Source: Mageeibacillus sp. UBA5439 (GTDB lineage: Bacteria > Bacillota > Clostridia > Saccharofermentanales > DTU023). From it: a DNA stretch of 32,708 nt. Positions 10,301-15,644 of the stretch are shown here, piece after piece (position 1 is the first letter of the stretch; the number at the start of each line of letters is the position of its first letter). The stretch spans positions 1 through 32,708 of the forward strand of contig DIRJ01000018.1 in the NCBI GenBank assembly GCA_002427505.1, given 5' to 3'. The notes beneath the pieces are model-generated. The model saw only the letters and a program-made list of their open reading frames with translations, was not told the DNA's origin and did not search any database. The position numbers were made by a program, and so were the translations under genes.

Positions 10301-10422
10301 AGGTACTTCTGAGGATGAACTGGCGCTGGCCGGTTACCGACAGCGACTACCTGCGCAAGTTTTTGCGCGATCTGATCAGCCTGGGTTTCTTCGAAAAACC
10401 CCACTTGCTCAAGTCCAGATAG
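1396..10422 (+). CDS. three-module non-ribosomal peptide synthetase, A-T-C-A-T-C-A-T-R, reductive release
   Basis: A 3008-residue assembly-line enzyme. Approximate domains: A1 1-475 (YTSGSTGHPKG at 136), T1 with Ser513 (LLGGDSM), C1 557-985 (HHIVLDG at 683), A2 995-1480 (YTSGTTGKPKG at 1142), T2 with Ser1526 in an unusual QAGLASL motif, C2 1588-2005 (HHIVFDG at 1712), A3 2018-2500 (YTSGSTGKPKG at 2161), T3 with Ser2551 (DIGGSSL), and thioester reductase 2630-3008 (GATGFLG at 2640; Thr2765, Tyr2798, Lys2802). There is no starter C, epimerisation, methylation or thioesterase domain. The architecture predicts a three-unit chain released as an aldehyde by NAD(P)H. A2 and A3 keep the A4-motif Asp (Asp1188, Asp2211); A1 has Ile180 there, so it may load a non-alpha-amino acid. 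The ATG follows AGAAAGGG by 7 bases. No phosphopantetheinyl transferase is in the window. The exact product cannot be read from sequence. Confidence 0.95.
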   Translation: MYNFLDAIREHARRTPDKAALIFEDQSISYAGLDKASQAVASRLQKRGLVAGSMVPVLFPRGLEALVAALGVLKAGCAFVMLNADDPGERISFQLEDVGGFPPVDKAFLSASLENDDDSICQDIRPRPEDPALVVYTSGSTGHPKGVINSWQALNLALEAMILGRSEEDVFLSTMNHCFIGMTGDSLVALYLGATLHIASEDIRRDADALLKYCRQHAITTAILPPQLLAEVLDRGQVPMRILLTGSERVSGIYSDSSRIYCLYGASETCGPFTSFPVDKAYPTTPCGLPAPGSAIYILDEEGHGLPAGETGEICVSGQIATGYLNLPELSKEKFIANPFAQGRGDNRLFRTGDLGYLREDGILEYVDRKDWMLKIRGFRVEPGEIEAAIVQRTPARQAVVTGFKNASGQESLYAVYTADRELPARAVEEAIRDFLPDYMLPALMEQVESLPVSPNGKIDRKSITAPDIERFKADYQAPANAEEERLCQAFAKVLGLDRVGVLDDFVLLGGDSMSAVRLQSILPDLELALLFSLRTPQALASVFSEHSELLPAADRPSWPLTDAESQMVAEYALHPGTLAYNIEDTLSLKGKIDADRWEKALQELVARHRILRSSYPMHEGEYRHVIHDQVPVKLLRLECAPEEAEDLIKDLSRPYDLETGPLFRFSLLVTGPESGILLLAFHHIVLDGSCAGILIKDLQDLYNGKALPAPGPDLFDWAVWRQEHPRGPEAEAFFRDMFREGLPEYEMPTRPIRPDILPVPDRTVEWTMAAKTIDDTARHYGVTAYTLMMAVIGMVLGKYTASEDVVVGAAMSGRAESNSRSVLGMFANTVALRLKPLGSHDFDLYLAEVQALLNEAKRYQDYPLHELIHSLEVDRIPSRNPVYDLLVNYISRLPVIELDDLEAVYRHRANQRLPIDLQLEIFRQEDLLRFELSYSEALYQPEIPENLADQLKVSLERVCAGRSLSLAEALELPGKQRRRLLEDFSGTENNDNKGLTVVDQFRQQARKLPGQPAVRSQDTLLDYGDLDDLTDRLACELSRRGLGRGDCVGILVGRNEMMPVGGLGVLKSGAAYLPLDPSYPADRLEFMLQDAGVRLLVADKSLSDVVPGYDGEVFFTDEISSLPPGQLPPGPREEDLFVILYTSGTTGKPKGVCIHHDNMTHFCAWYRRYYGLENTDRMAAYASFGFDACLMDLYPALTTGAMIHIIPEEMRLDVEAIDRYFEDQGVTLTFMTTQLGRQFAEGMEGSSLRHLSTGGETLVPIDPPASYHFHNLYGPTEGTIISTAFPVDRFYDRVPIGKPIDNTRIYILDSYNRLAPIGVPGELCIAGRGVARGYLGRPELTREKFVANPFSTEEDYQRLYRTGDLVRYLPDGNLDFVGRNDFQVKIRGFRVELPEIEGRIRTFPGIKNASVLPIDAPGGGKCAVAYVVMEDTLDVAELNRFIEEKLPPYMVPAATIQVDRIPLNPNGKVDRRKLPAPSFAEDTAAEATEFVQTDLGKGIAQVMEEVLGHSHFAPATNLLQAGLASLGAIKLCSLLKKRFGAAPSVQELLANPTPLFIENKIISELLDQRSDRQEPVSPAEDIPPAGGAYPLSGSQMGVYLDCQKNADTLSYNIPSRLALPTSVDARRLAAAIQTVLEGHPGIRVRIQEAPDGIRQLALQEDVRVDCLRLTEEAAESFAKSFVRPFDLATGPLYRLALVETPEALLVFSDFHHIVFDGASMDLFLREVGQVYEGSSPLPEEMAGHTYGQWEVQEEGRGAWEKHRSYFADLLGDIEAASELSPDLPGKKEGRLAKAECPVDRQAAETFCSQHGLTLAGLFLAATGYCLGRWTGSPQVSLSTISSGRSDSRILNSFGMFVRTLPLVISMDQDQSVLDYIREAQAALHASVSHEAYPYTLIAQEHGFQPSIMYTYELGVLSDYRIAGHTARIEELSTQAPKFKISIHIEERGADTVFSVQYNDALYSASMMKSLAESLAFSFSQMLAKPEERVRGVSLLSEQEASLIRSFQPAGPPRIPCPLLHGMFEEAADRSPEATALIACEGHYSYRQLDTEANRIANALLALGLAPEERVAFLLPRTGRILMTMLGILKAGGAYIPLDLEYPKGRVEQILTDSQARFLITSKEWRTEYPQALDIDDLRTCPDDRRPNQAVAADQLAYIIYTSGSTGKPKGVMIEHHSIANYLTPAPENRHIHALVENASCMMSITTVTFDMFLKESMAALCNGLKLVFADADAARDPVRLADLFEETGADAFNATPSRMMEYISYPALLAAIRRCRVIMAGAEKYPAQLMERLREGEGQKARLFNTYGPTEITVSSNAKELTSADKVTIGSPLLGVVESVMDPDGNELPTGIVGELWIGGPGVARGYVNLPEQTRERFVVHKGIRMYRSGDMARWTKDGEIELLGRNDKQIKLRGLRIELGEVEAALLAIPGIKNAAVVIKEVQGADRLCAYYTAEQEMAPDYLQEEMSRHLSPYMVPTAWLQIPAFPQTSTGKIDYKKLPDPSPLRLQQYTAPATATEEKLAALFARVLDLDPDEVGAEDSFFDIGGSSLSVTRVVIALKESGLETATGKAVSFGDVFANPTPRALASLLARGDVRESVSEAADNYDYREIDRALADNSLDSFRSGSARELGQVLLTGATGFLGIHVLRELIRDPGARKIFCLMRSGRQKQFHERLKNHLFYYFEDSYADLFGDRIIPLEGDITEPASLTRLKDAGIDTVINCAANVTHFAKDDSIFKINTAGVDNLIDFCLETGARLIQISTASIAGFSVDGKPLPGEKLTEQGLYLGQNLENQYAYSKFLAERNLLAASASRGLDAKIMRVGNLMARNSDGEFQMNASTNSFLGRLRAYSVVGSFPYSAYLAPARMAPIDSTAEAVLLLAKTPAACRVFQPFNDHSIFLGDIVTIMREEGIPIDFLEDEAYEKALQDSLIQAGRAEYLTSLVAYQGMAGGKVLAPVAVDNHYTSQVLLRMNWRWPVTDSDYLRKFLRDLISLGFFEKPHLLKSR

Positions 10423-10434
10423 GAGGAGAACCGT

Positions 10435-11841
10435 ATGCAAAAGATGCCACTTATGACCCCCTGGCTGGCAGCTGCCCTGGTCAGGCAGGCTGGCCAGATG
10501 ACCGGTCCGGAGATCCGGGCTCTCCAGAAGGAGCGTCTCCTGATTCTCCTGGATTATGCCCGGCAGCACTCTCCTTTTCTTAGAGAAAAATACCTGCAGA
10601 TTCCTGACTGCCCCGAGCTTTCCGATATTCCCATCACCCTCCGTGAAGAAGCTATGCCCCAGCTGGACCGATGGGTCTGTGACCCTGAGATTACCAGCTC
10701 CGGGCTCGACAGCTATCTGTCCCGTCAGGACGAAGCCTCAGCCAGCAGCCTCTTCCTGGGGCGCTATCGGGTACTCACAAGCTCCGGCACCACCGGCGTG
10801 CCTCTCCGTATGGTCCGGGATGACCGCCATAATCTGATCCACGCAGCTGTAATTTCACAGCGCCTGCTGGGCAGCGGAAAAACAGAGGGAAACCCCGTGC
10901 CTGCCCTGCCTTATCCCCGCACAGCGGGTGTCCTGGCGAGCGGTGGATACAGCTCTACCTACCTTTCCTTCCTGAGGACCAGGCAGGCCTATGAGGCGGC
11001 TGGCATGGCCGGGGAGATTATGCCCCTCTTTGTGGGGATGGCAACCGGCGAAATGGTGGCAGCTCTCAATGCTTTCAGACCCAGCCTTCTCACCGGATAC
11101 CCCAGCAATATCCGCGTCCTGGCCAGCCAGCAGCGGCTGGGCAAGCTGGATATTTCCCCCGATCTGATCGCCTGCAGTGCCGAACACCTTTCCCTGGAGG
11201 ACATTCACTACATCGAAGAGAGTTTTGGCTGCCCCGTACTTAATAACTATTGTTCGACTGAGGGCGGTGAAGTTGCTTGCCTGTGCAGGGAAAACCACAT
11301 GCATCTGAATTCCGACTGGGTCATCGTCGAGCCCGTCGACCAGAATATGCGGCCGCTAGCTCCCGGTCAGGAGAGTGACGGGATCCTCCTGACCAATTTG
11401 GCCAACCTGGTCCAGCCCTTCATCCGCTACTATATATCGGACCGGATCGTCCTGCACGAGGAAGCCTGCGCCTGCGGTTCCCCTTTCCCCTATATGGAGA
11501 TTGAAGGCCGGAAGGAAGACAGACTGTCCTTTCAGGACGAGCAAGGCTCCTGGATCTGCCTGCCCTCATCCCTCTTCATCGATATTTCGTTAGATACGCC
11601 CAATTGTGGCCAGGTTCAGTTTGTCCAGAGAGGACCTTCCAGCCTGGAAATTCGCTGTATTCCGGAAAACGGAGAAGGACACGAGCAGCTCTGTCGTGAC
11701 CTCCTGACCGTGACCAAAGACAGACTCATACGTGAAGGACTTGACAAGCTGGAGCTGACGACAAGTCAGGAAAGACCCATTCTGGGCAAGAGCGGAAAAA
11801 TGCGCAACACCTTGATCCTTATGGACAGCGAAAGGAACTAA
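10435..11841 (+). CDS. PaaK-like (phenylacetate-CoA ligase / F390 synthetase-related) adenylate-forming enzyme
   Basis: A 468-residue member of the ANL adenylate-forming superfamily, closest in style to PaaK and coenzyme F390 synthetase-like proteins. It has a P-loop-like TSSGTTGVPL near residue 116, an STEGG motif matching the adenine-binding YGxTE core, YYISDRI matching the YRTGD-type hinge region, and a C-terminal GKSGKMRNT Lys-containing segment. CACGSPFPYMEIEGRKED is the usual cysteine-bearing stretch of PaaK relatives. Such enzymes activate a carboxylate with ATP and often pass it to CoA; there is no carrier domain here. It starts 12 bases after the NRPS stop with a strong AGGAGGAG site, so it is co-translated with it. 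It probably activates or modifies a building block or the product, but which one is unknown. No convincing terminator follows in 11842-11964. Confidence 0.8.
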   Translation: MQKMPLMTPWLAAALVRQAGQMTGPEIRALQKERLLILLDYARQHSPFLREKYLQIPDCPELSDIPITLREEAMPQLDRWVCDPEITSSGLDSYLSRQDEASASSLFLGRYRVLTSSGTTGVPLRMVRDDRHNLIHAAVISQRLLGSGKTEGNPVPALPYPRTAGVLASGGYSSTYLSFLRTRQAYEAAGMAGEIMPLFVGMATGEMVAALNAFRPSLLTGYPSNIRVLASQQRLGKLDISPDLIACSAEHLSLEDIHYIEESFGCPVLNNYCSTEGGEVACLCRENHMHLNSDWVIVEPVDQNMRPLAPGQESDGILLTNLANLVQPFIRYYISDRIVLHEEACACGSPFPYMEIEGRKEDRLSFQDEQGSWICLPSSLFIDISLDTPNCGQVQFVQRGPSSLEIRCIPENGEGHEQLCRDLLTVTKDRLIREGLDKLELTTSQERPILGKSGKMRNTLILMDSERN

Positions 11842-11964
11842 AGCTTAAAAAGCAGTTTTCATTGATCAGGCGCTTTACACACCACTGTCCCTCGATTCTA
11901 TGAAATGAACGACAAATGAAAGACTGGATGAAAGAAGATGTTTTCGTTTGTTCAGCCGCCACAT

Positions 11965-12666
11965 CTATACATTTTCTTCACTACGATTAAATCTGGAAGA
12001 TACATTTCTGCTTCTTTGACCATAAACAGCATAATAAGCAAGCAGACAAACCGGGATTGCTGCCAGCACATCCAAAATAGAATGCTGTTTCAAAAATACA
12101 GTAGATATGGAAATCAGGACTGCGGCAGCTGTAAAGGCAATTCGCCAGCCTTTAGAGCTGAAGTGTTTGCTGTGCCAGGCACAGGTCATTACTGCAACAG
12201 ACCCGATCACATGGATAGAGGGGCAGACATTGGTATTGGTATCAAACTGATAAAAACCTGCTAAAAACCTGGTAAAAATATTATCTCTCTCGAATACCAG
12301 TGGCCGCAGCTCCTGGCAATTAGGAAATAATATGTAAATCAGCATCGCTGTGGAATATGAAATAATAATAAATTTCATCAGTTTTTCGAAAGATTCAACA
12401 TCCCAAAGTAAAGTGTAAACAAGCATTCCTATCAGATAAACAAACCAAAATAAATAAGGAATCAGAAAATATTCGCAAAAAGGTATCAGGTCGTCACAGG
12501 CACAATAAATGGGAAAGTAACTGTCTCTGATCCAAAGCTGTTCTATTGTTAAAAACATCAGACCGAAAACAGGCCAGAAAATAAGCAGTTTTAAGTGTGA
12601 GAATTCCGGAGTATTTAATTTGCTGAACCGAAAGTTCCGGTAGTCTACAATAGTTGATTTTTTCAT
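11965..12666 (-). CDS. PAP2-superfamily membrane phosphatase
   Basis: A 233-residue polytopic membrane protein with the PAP2 (lipid phosphatase/phosphotransferase) signature. NCQELRP is a weak first motif, CPSIHVIGS gives the PSxH second motif, and FLKQHSILDVLAA gives the third motif with catalytic His and Asp. Several hydrophobic segments lie before and between them. Family members remove or transfer phosphate on lipid phosphates at the membrane outer face, or act as inositol-phosphoceramide-synthase-like phosphotransferases. It is the last gene of a minus-strand series (marR, CrtO-like, glycosyltransferase), 123 bases after the glycosyltransferase, with a weak GAGAAA ribosome site. It converges on the NRPS operon. 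The neighbours suggest lipid headgroup turnover; the substrate is not deducible. Confidence 0.8.
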   Translation of the reverse strand: MKKSTIVDYRNFRFSKLNTPEFSHLKLLIFWPVFGLMFLTIEQLWIRDSYFPIYCACDDLIPFCEYFLIPYLFWFVYLIGMLVYTLLWDVESFEKLMKFIIISYSTAMLIYILFPNCQELRPLVFERDNIFTRFLAGFYQFDTNTNVCPSIHVIGSVAVMTCAWHSKHFSSKGWRIAFTAAAVLISISTVFLKQHSILDVLAAIPVCLLAYYAVYGQRSRNVSSRFNRSEENV

Positions 12667-12789
12667 TAATTTCTCGTTTCTAAGATAAGCGTCAGCTTTT
12701 CATTTTTGTTATTCTGCGACCATTCTGCCGGCTTTAGGTCTTTGCAAAAAACTTGAAGAAAAACCTGTTCTCCTTTTTACAGTTTGTCT

Positions 12790-13902
12790 TTACTCTTGTT
12801 GCAATACTTGGTAAATGTGCGCTGCCCCATTGGGCTGGCTGTATCTGCGCAACTCTTCTTCCATCTCCTGCCTTTTTGCAGGGGAATGAAGCAGATCAAT
12901 ACTTTTGGCAGCTACTTGTTCGGGTGTGTCAGCTGTGACCGCAGCACCCATCTTCAGGAAGAAATCCATATTGTACTCTTCACAGCCGGCAACTGTATTG
13001 ATAAAAACCATGGGGAGATTTTTCACAGCAGCCTCGGTTACACTGATTCCACCCGGTTTTGTCAGGTACAGATCTGCAGCATCCATATATAAAGAAATCT
13101 TGTCGGTATATCCAACAATATGGATTCTTCGATCTGTCCCGTATTGACGCTTCAGGCTTCGGTATAAGCGCTGATTGCTTCCACATATAACTGAAACTTC
13201 TGCCTGTTCGGGTAGTTTTTCTACTATATGGCGCAGAATTTTCTTCATGGGTCCGCAGCCCATGCTGCCGAACATTATCAGGAGGTCGATACTGTTTTCC
13301 TTTATCCCTAACTGGCGCTTGGCAGCCGCCTTTTCTCTGTGTTGTAAAATTTCAGGGCGGACAGGAATACCGCTGACCATTAATTTGTCTGGAGGGATGC
13401 CACATTGAACGAATGCTTCAATCTGAAGCTGGCTGGCAATAAAGTTCTTTTCCAGATAACAGGCATAGAGTCCCGGATAACAGGTATAATCGGTAGCAAC
13501 AAAAGCTCCCGGCACAGCTATAGCAGAATTCTTCTGTATGTTATCCAGCATAATCGCGGCTATCTGATGAGTGCAAATTACGGTATCATATTCTTCTTCA
13601 ACTATGTATTGGCGGAGTTTCTCCGTGCGTGATGCTAAAAAATTATAGACGAAGGAGCCATCTGCAAGAATAGAGGGCTTCTTTTCACAGTATGTATATC
13701 CCCACTGGAAGAGTCCCGGCAGATGACGATATACAAAACTGTGTCCCCATGATATAAAAGCTGCCAGGCGCACAGATATGAAATCTAAGACATCCCAAAG
13801 TTCACATGTTACCCCTTGCAGCAAAAAATACTCTTTAATTGCTTTTGCGCAGGAGTTATGCCCCTGGCCTGTGCTGCAACTCAGTAAAAGAACTTTTTTC
13901 AT
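12790..13902 (-). CDS. MGDG synthase / UgtP-type diacylglycerol glycosyltransferase (GT28-like)
   Basis: A 370-residue membrane-associated glycosyltransferase. The N-terminal LSCSTGQGHNSCAKAI matches the start of the MGDG-synthase domain that binds the lipid acceptor, and the C-terminal half has the MurG-like donor site: FGSMGCGPMKK, then KPGGISVTEAAVKNLPMVFI and GCEEYN. Homologues add sugar from a UDP-sugar to diacylglycerol or related lipids on the cytoplasmic face. An upstream in-frame ATG at 13920 exists, but I chose 13902 because GGAGGGG sits 6 bases before it and the conserved MKKVLLLS start follows. The start overlaps the 3' end of the CrtO-like gene by 47 bases, so translation is probably coupled. 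The sugar and acceptor lipid are not readable from sequence. Confidence 0.88.
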   Translation of the reverse strand: MKKVLLLSCSTGQGHNSCAKAIKEYFLLQGVTCELWDVLDFISVRLAAFISWGHSFVYRHLPGLFQWGYTYCEKKPSILADGSFVYNFLASRTEKLRQYIVEEEYDTVICTHQIAAIMLDNIQKNSAIAVPGAFVATDYTCYPGLYACYLEKNFIASQLQIEAFVQCGIPPDKLMVSGIPVRPEILQHREKAAAKRQLGIKENSIDLLIMFGSMGCGPMKKILRHIVEKLPEQAEVSVICGSNQRLYRSLKRQYGTDRRIHIVGYTDKISLYMDAADLYLTKPGGISVTEAAVKNLPMVFINTVAGCEEYNMDFFLKMGAAVTADTPEQVAAKSIDLLHSPAKRQEMEEELRRYSQPNGAAHIYQVLQQE

Positions 13903-14401
13903 ATGCTCCCCTCCGGGCACTGGCTGCTGTCGCAGCTTTTTTTTCCTCTAGTCTTGTCAACAGCCGCAGAAGTTTGGGTCTGTTGTGACGCTGAATGATG
14001 ATATAGGGCAAATTGCCTAGTGCAAATATAATAGAAACTATCCATCCTCCCAGGTTTTTCCAAATCAATACACAGCCGAAACCCACGACAGACAGTAAGC
14101 CATGTATCCACTCTGAAATGCAAGTTTCCTGTACCATCAGGGTCAGTTCCTGTGACGTAAACGACCCCGGAAGCTTTTTGGACGGCAGCAGACCGGGAAA
14201 GACTTCACTCATATCCGGTAATTTATCCTTCCATTTTCTCACTCTCAGGGCATTATATAAGACTTCTTCTTGTTCAGGATATGCAGCATAATACGGAAAT
14301 TTATCATGACAAAACCAGTGTTTCGGGACAAGCCTGCCCAGCACAAAGGAAGCTGCTCCGATTGCCGCAAGGTAAAGAACACATTTTGTAAAAGAACTCA
14401 C
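13856..14401 (-). CDS. CrtO-family membrane protein (glycosyl-4,4'-diaponeurosporenoate acyltransferase-like)
   Basis: A 181-residue membrane protein resembling CrtO, the acyltransferase that finishes staphyloxanthin, and its many uncharacterised homologues. Matching features are WFCHDKFPY, VRKWKDKLPDMS, the ETCISEWIH segment with paired Glu and His that may be catalytic, hydrophobic helices on both sides, and NLPYIIIQRHNRPKLLRL near the end. I place the start at GTG 14401, since AAAAAGGAG lies 8 bases upstream; an upstream GTG at 14422 would put this site inside the gene. No carotenoid genes (crtM, crtN) are in the window, so a different glycolipid substrate is more likely, in keeping with the overlapping glycosyltransferase. 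Family recognition is good; the reaction is inferred. Confidence 0.72.
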   Translation of the reverse strand: MSSFTKCVLYLAAIGAASFVLGRLVPKHWFCHDKFPYYAAYPEQEEVLYNALRVRKWKDKLPDMSEVFPGLLPSKKLPGSFTSQELTLMVQETCISEWIHGLLSVVGFGCVLIWKNLGGWIVSIIFALGNLPYIIIQRHNRPKLLRLLTRLEEKKAATAASARRGAYEKSSFTELQHRPGA

Positions 14402-14418
14402 AATCAATCTCCTTTTTA

Positions 14419-14602
14419 TCACTTGATGTGTCTCATAGCTCTTGTATTACCTATTACATAAAGGACAAAGGAGAGGGCGATCAGCAGTGTACACACAGCC
14501 ATAAAGCCACACGATGACCGGGATTAAGCATATGCGAAAAACAGATAAGTTCTTTGTAACTGTAAGTATTTTTGATTCTGTATTCTTATTATCAGCCTTC
14601 AT
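14419..14602 (-). pseudogene. frameshifted remnant resembling the N-terminus of a CDP-alcohol phosphatidyltransferase (PgsA-like)
   Basis: An ATG at 14602 overlaps the marR stop by 11 bases, as in a coupled operon, and opens a frame with KNLSVFRICLIPVIVWLYG, which looks like the first helix of PgsA-type enzymes (pattern PNLLSxFRxxLIPV). The frame ends after 51 residues at 14447. In the +1 frame the next helix appears, CTLLIALSFVLYVIGN, continuing to a stop at 14419. One extra base in the GTGTGT run near 14486-14492 would join them. The catalytic DGxxAR segment is absent, so this is not a working enzyme. It could also be a true 51-residue membrane peptide; I think a decayed gene is somewhat likelier. 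Confidence 0.42.
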
Positions 14603-15035
14603 CGATTTCTTCTTTTAAGATGCTGGTAAATTTTGTTAATGCTGTTGTGCATGCGACAAGTTCTCCGGGATCTATCCGCTGCAATACTCTCTTTTCTGCC
14701 TCAAATATGGGTTTTACAATGCTTGCACCGTATTGTCTGCCCCTGTCAGTCAAGCGGATTATTTTGCGATTTCGTGAATCCGGAACAAGTTCGAGAATTA
14801 CATACTTATTGTGCACCATCTGAGTGATAATATTGTTGACTGTTTGCTTCGCCAACGACCAGATGTTAGAAAGATCTTGTTGAGAATATTCATCGTCAAA
14901 GAGTATTAATGAATACCAGATCCAGAACACGTTCTCTGATACTCCGCTATGGCTTACAGCATCACGATAAACTCTGGTCAATTCCTTAAATTGCTGAAGA
15001 AGAGCTTCCAGTTGTTTTTCTGCCATATTCTCCAA
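14592..15035 (-). CDS. MarR family winged-helix transcriptional regulator
   Basis: A 147-residue MarR-type repressor. The helix-turn-helix is in SQQDLSNIWSLAKQTVNNII and the wing in DSRNRKIIRLTDRG, flanked by N- and C-terminal helices that would form the dimer. A TTG start at 15035 is favoured because AAAGGGAG lies 7 bases upstream. The ATG at 15026 (MAEKQ) has only GGAG too close to it, and a further TTG at 15077 lies inside the operator. Its own promoter holds two matching pseudo-palindromes, so autorepression is likely. It heads a minus-strand series of lipid-related genes which it probably controls. The effector is unknown. Confidence 0.9.
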   Translation of the reverse strand: MENMAEKQLEALLQQFKELTRVYRDAVSHSGVSENVFWIWYSLILFDDEYSQQDLSNIWSLAKQTVNNIITQMVHNKYVILELVPDSRNRKIIRLTDRGRQYGASIVKPIFEAEKRVLQRIDPGELVACTTALTKFTSILKEEIDEG

Positions 15036-15073
15036 GAGTAAACTCCCTTTCCAGCCGCAATAGCAGGCGCTAA

Positions 15074-15128
15074 ACAAGAGTCCATTTTGGGACTATTGAA
15101 GGATAGTCCCAAAATAGACTCTTGTCAA
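15074..15128 (-). promoter_or_regulatory. marR promoter with paired MarR operators in a 52-bp inverted repeat
   Basis: On the minus strand TTGACA (15128-15123), a 17-base spacer and TATCCT (15105-15100) form a good sigma-A promoter. Two arms of 23 bases (15074-15096 and 15103-15125) are inverted repeats with one mismatch and a 6-base loop. Each arm contains its own dyad AGTC-N8-GACT: AGTCCATTTTGGGACT at 15079-15094 and AGTCCCAAAATAGACT at 15105-15120. One dyad fills the spacer, the other covers the expected transcription start. This size and shape suit MarR dimers. No T-run follows, so it is not a terminator. Confidence 0.75.
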
Positions 15129-15173
15129 CATTGCCCGATGCTGCATTGTCCGACAATTTTGCCTGTCGCTAAC

Positions 15174-15644
15174 TTATTCCCAGTCTTTGCAAACATCAAT
15201 CCAGGCTGTGGCCCCGGAGTATTGTTCTAGCTCATCCAGGGAAAGCTCGATGACGCTGTTGCTGCTGCCGGCAGCAGGAAAGACAGTGTCAAACCTCTTA
15301 AGCGAGATATCCAGGTATACAGCGACATCTTCATGTATCCCGAAGGGGCAGACACCACCGACATCGTGGCCAATTAGGTTTTCCACCTGATCAGGATGGA
15401 TCATCTTAGCCTTAGTCTGAAATTGTTCTTTGAATTTAGGATTGGAAATTCTGGCATCGCCTGATGTCACTACAAGGATTGCCTGGTCATGCAGGAGAAA
15501 AGACATAGACTTGGCAATTTGTTTTTCCTCGCAGCCAATGGCCTGCGCTGCCAGCTCCACCGTCTCGCTGGAGACATCAAATTCCAGAATTCTATCTGCC
15601 AGCCCGGATTGACTGAAATATTCCCGTACTTTTTCAATAGCCAT
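15174..15644 (-). CDS. YbaK/EbsC-type aminoacyl-tRNA deacylase
   Basis: A 156-residue single-domain protein of the YbaK/ProX family, which hydrolyses mischarged aminoacyl-tRNA (Cys-tRNAPro or Ala-tRNAPro in studied members) in the cytoplasm. The family pattern is seen in CEEKQIAKSMSFLL, with its conserved Lys, then LVVTSGDARISNPKFKEQF, and HDVGGVCPFGIHEDVAVYLD with the GG-CPFG signature, ending in GSSNSVIELSLDEL. Length is normal. The ATG follows AAAGGAAAATAC. It lies upstream of marR on the same strand, but marR has its own promoter, so the two may be separate units. The substrate amino acid is not certain. Confidence 0.9.
   Translation of the reverse strand: MAIEKVREYFSQSGLADRILEFDVSSETVELAAQAIGCEEKQIAKSMSFLLHDQAILVVTSGDARISNPKFKEQFQTKAKMIHPDQVENLIGHDVGGVCPFGIHEDVAVYLDISLKRFDTVFPAAGSSNSVIELSLDELEQYSGATAWIDVCKDWE

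Noticed and set aside
12753..13147. Small plus-strand frames overlapping the glycosyltransferase 3' end and the PAP2 gap.
   Set aside because: They are antisense to a well-supported gene and carry no domain features or ribosome sites.
15074..15125. Inverted repeat considered as a terminator for the upstream YbaK-type gene.
   Set aside because: No T-run follows on either strand, and the repeat coincides with a good -35/-10 promoter for marR, so an operator role fits better.
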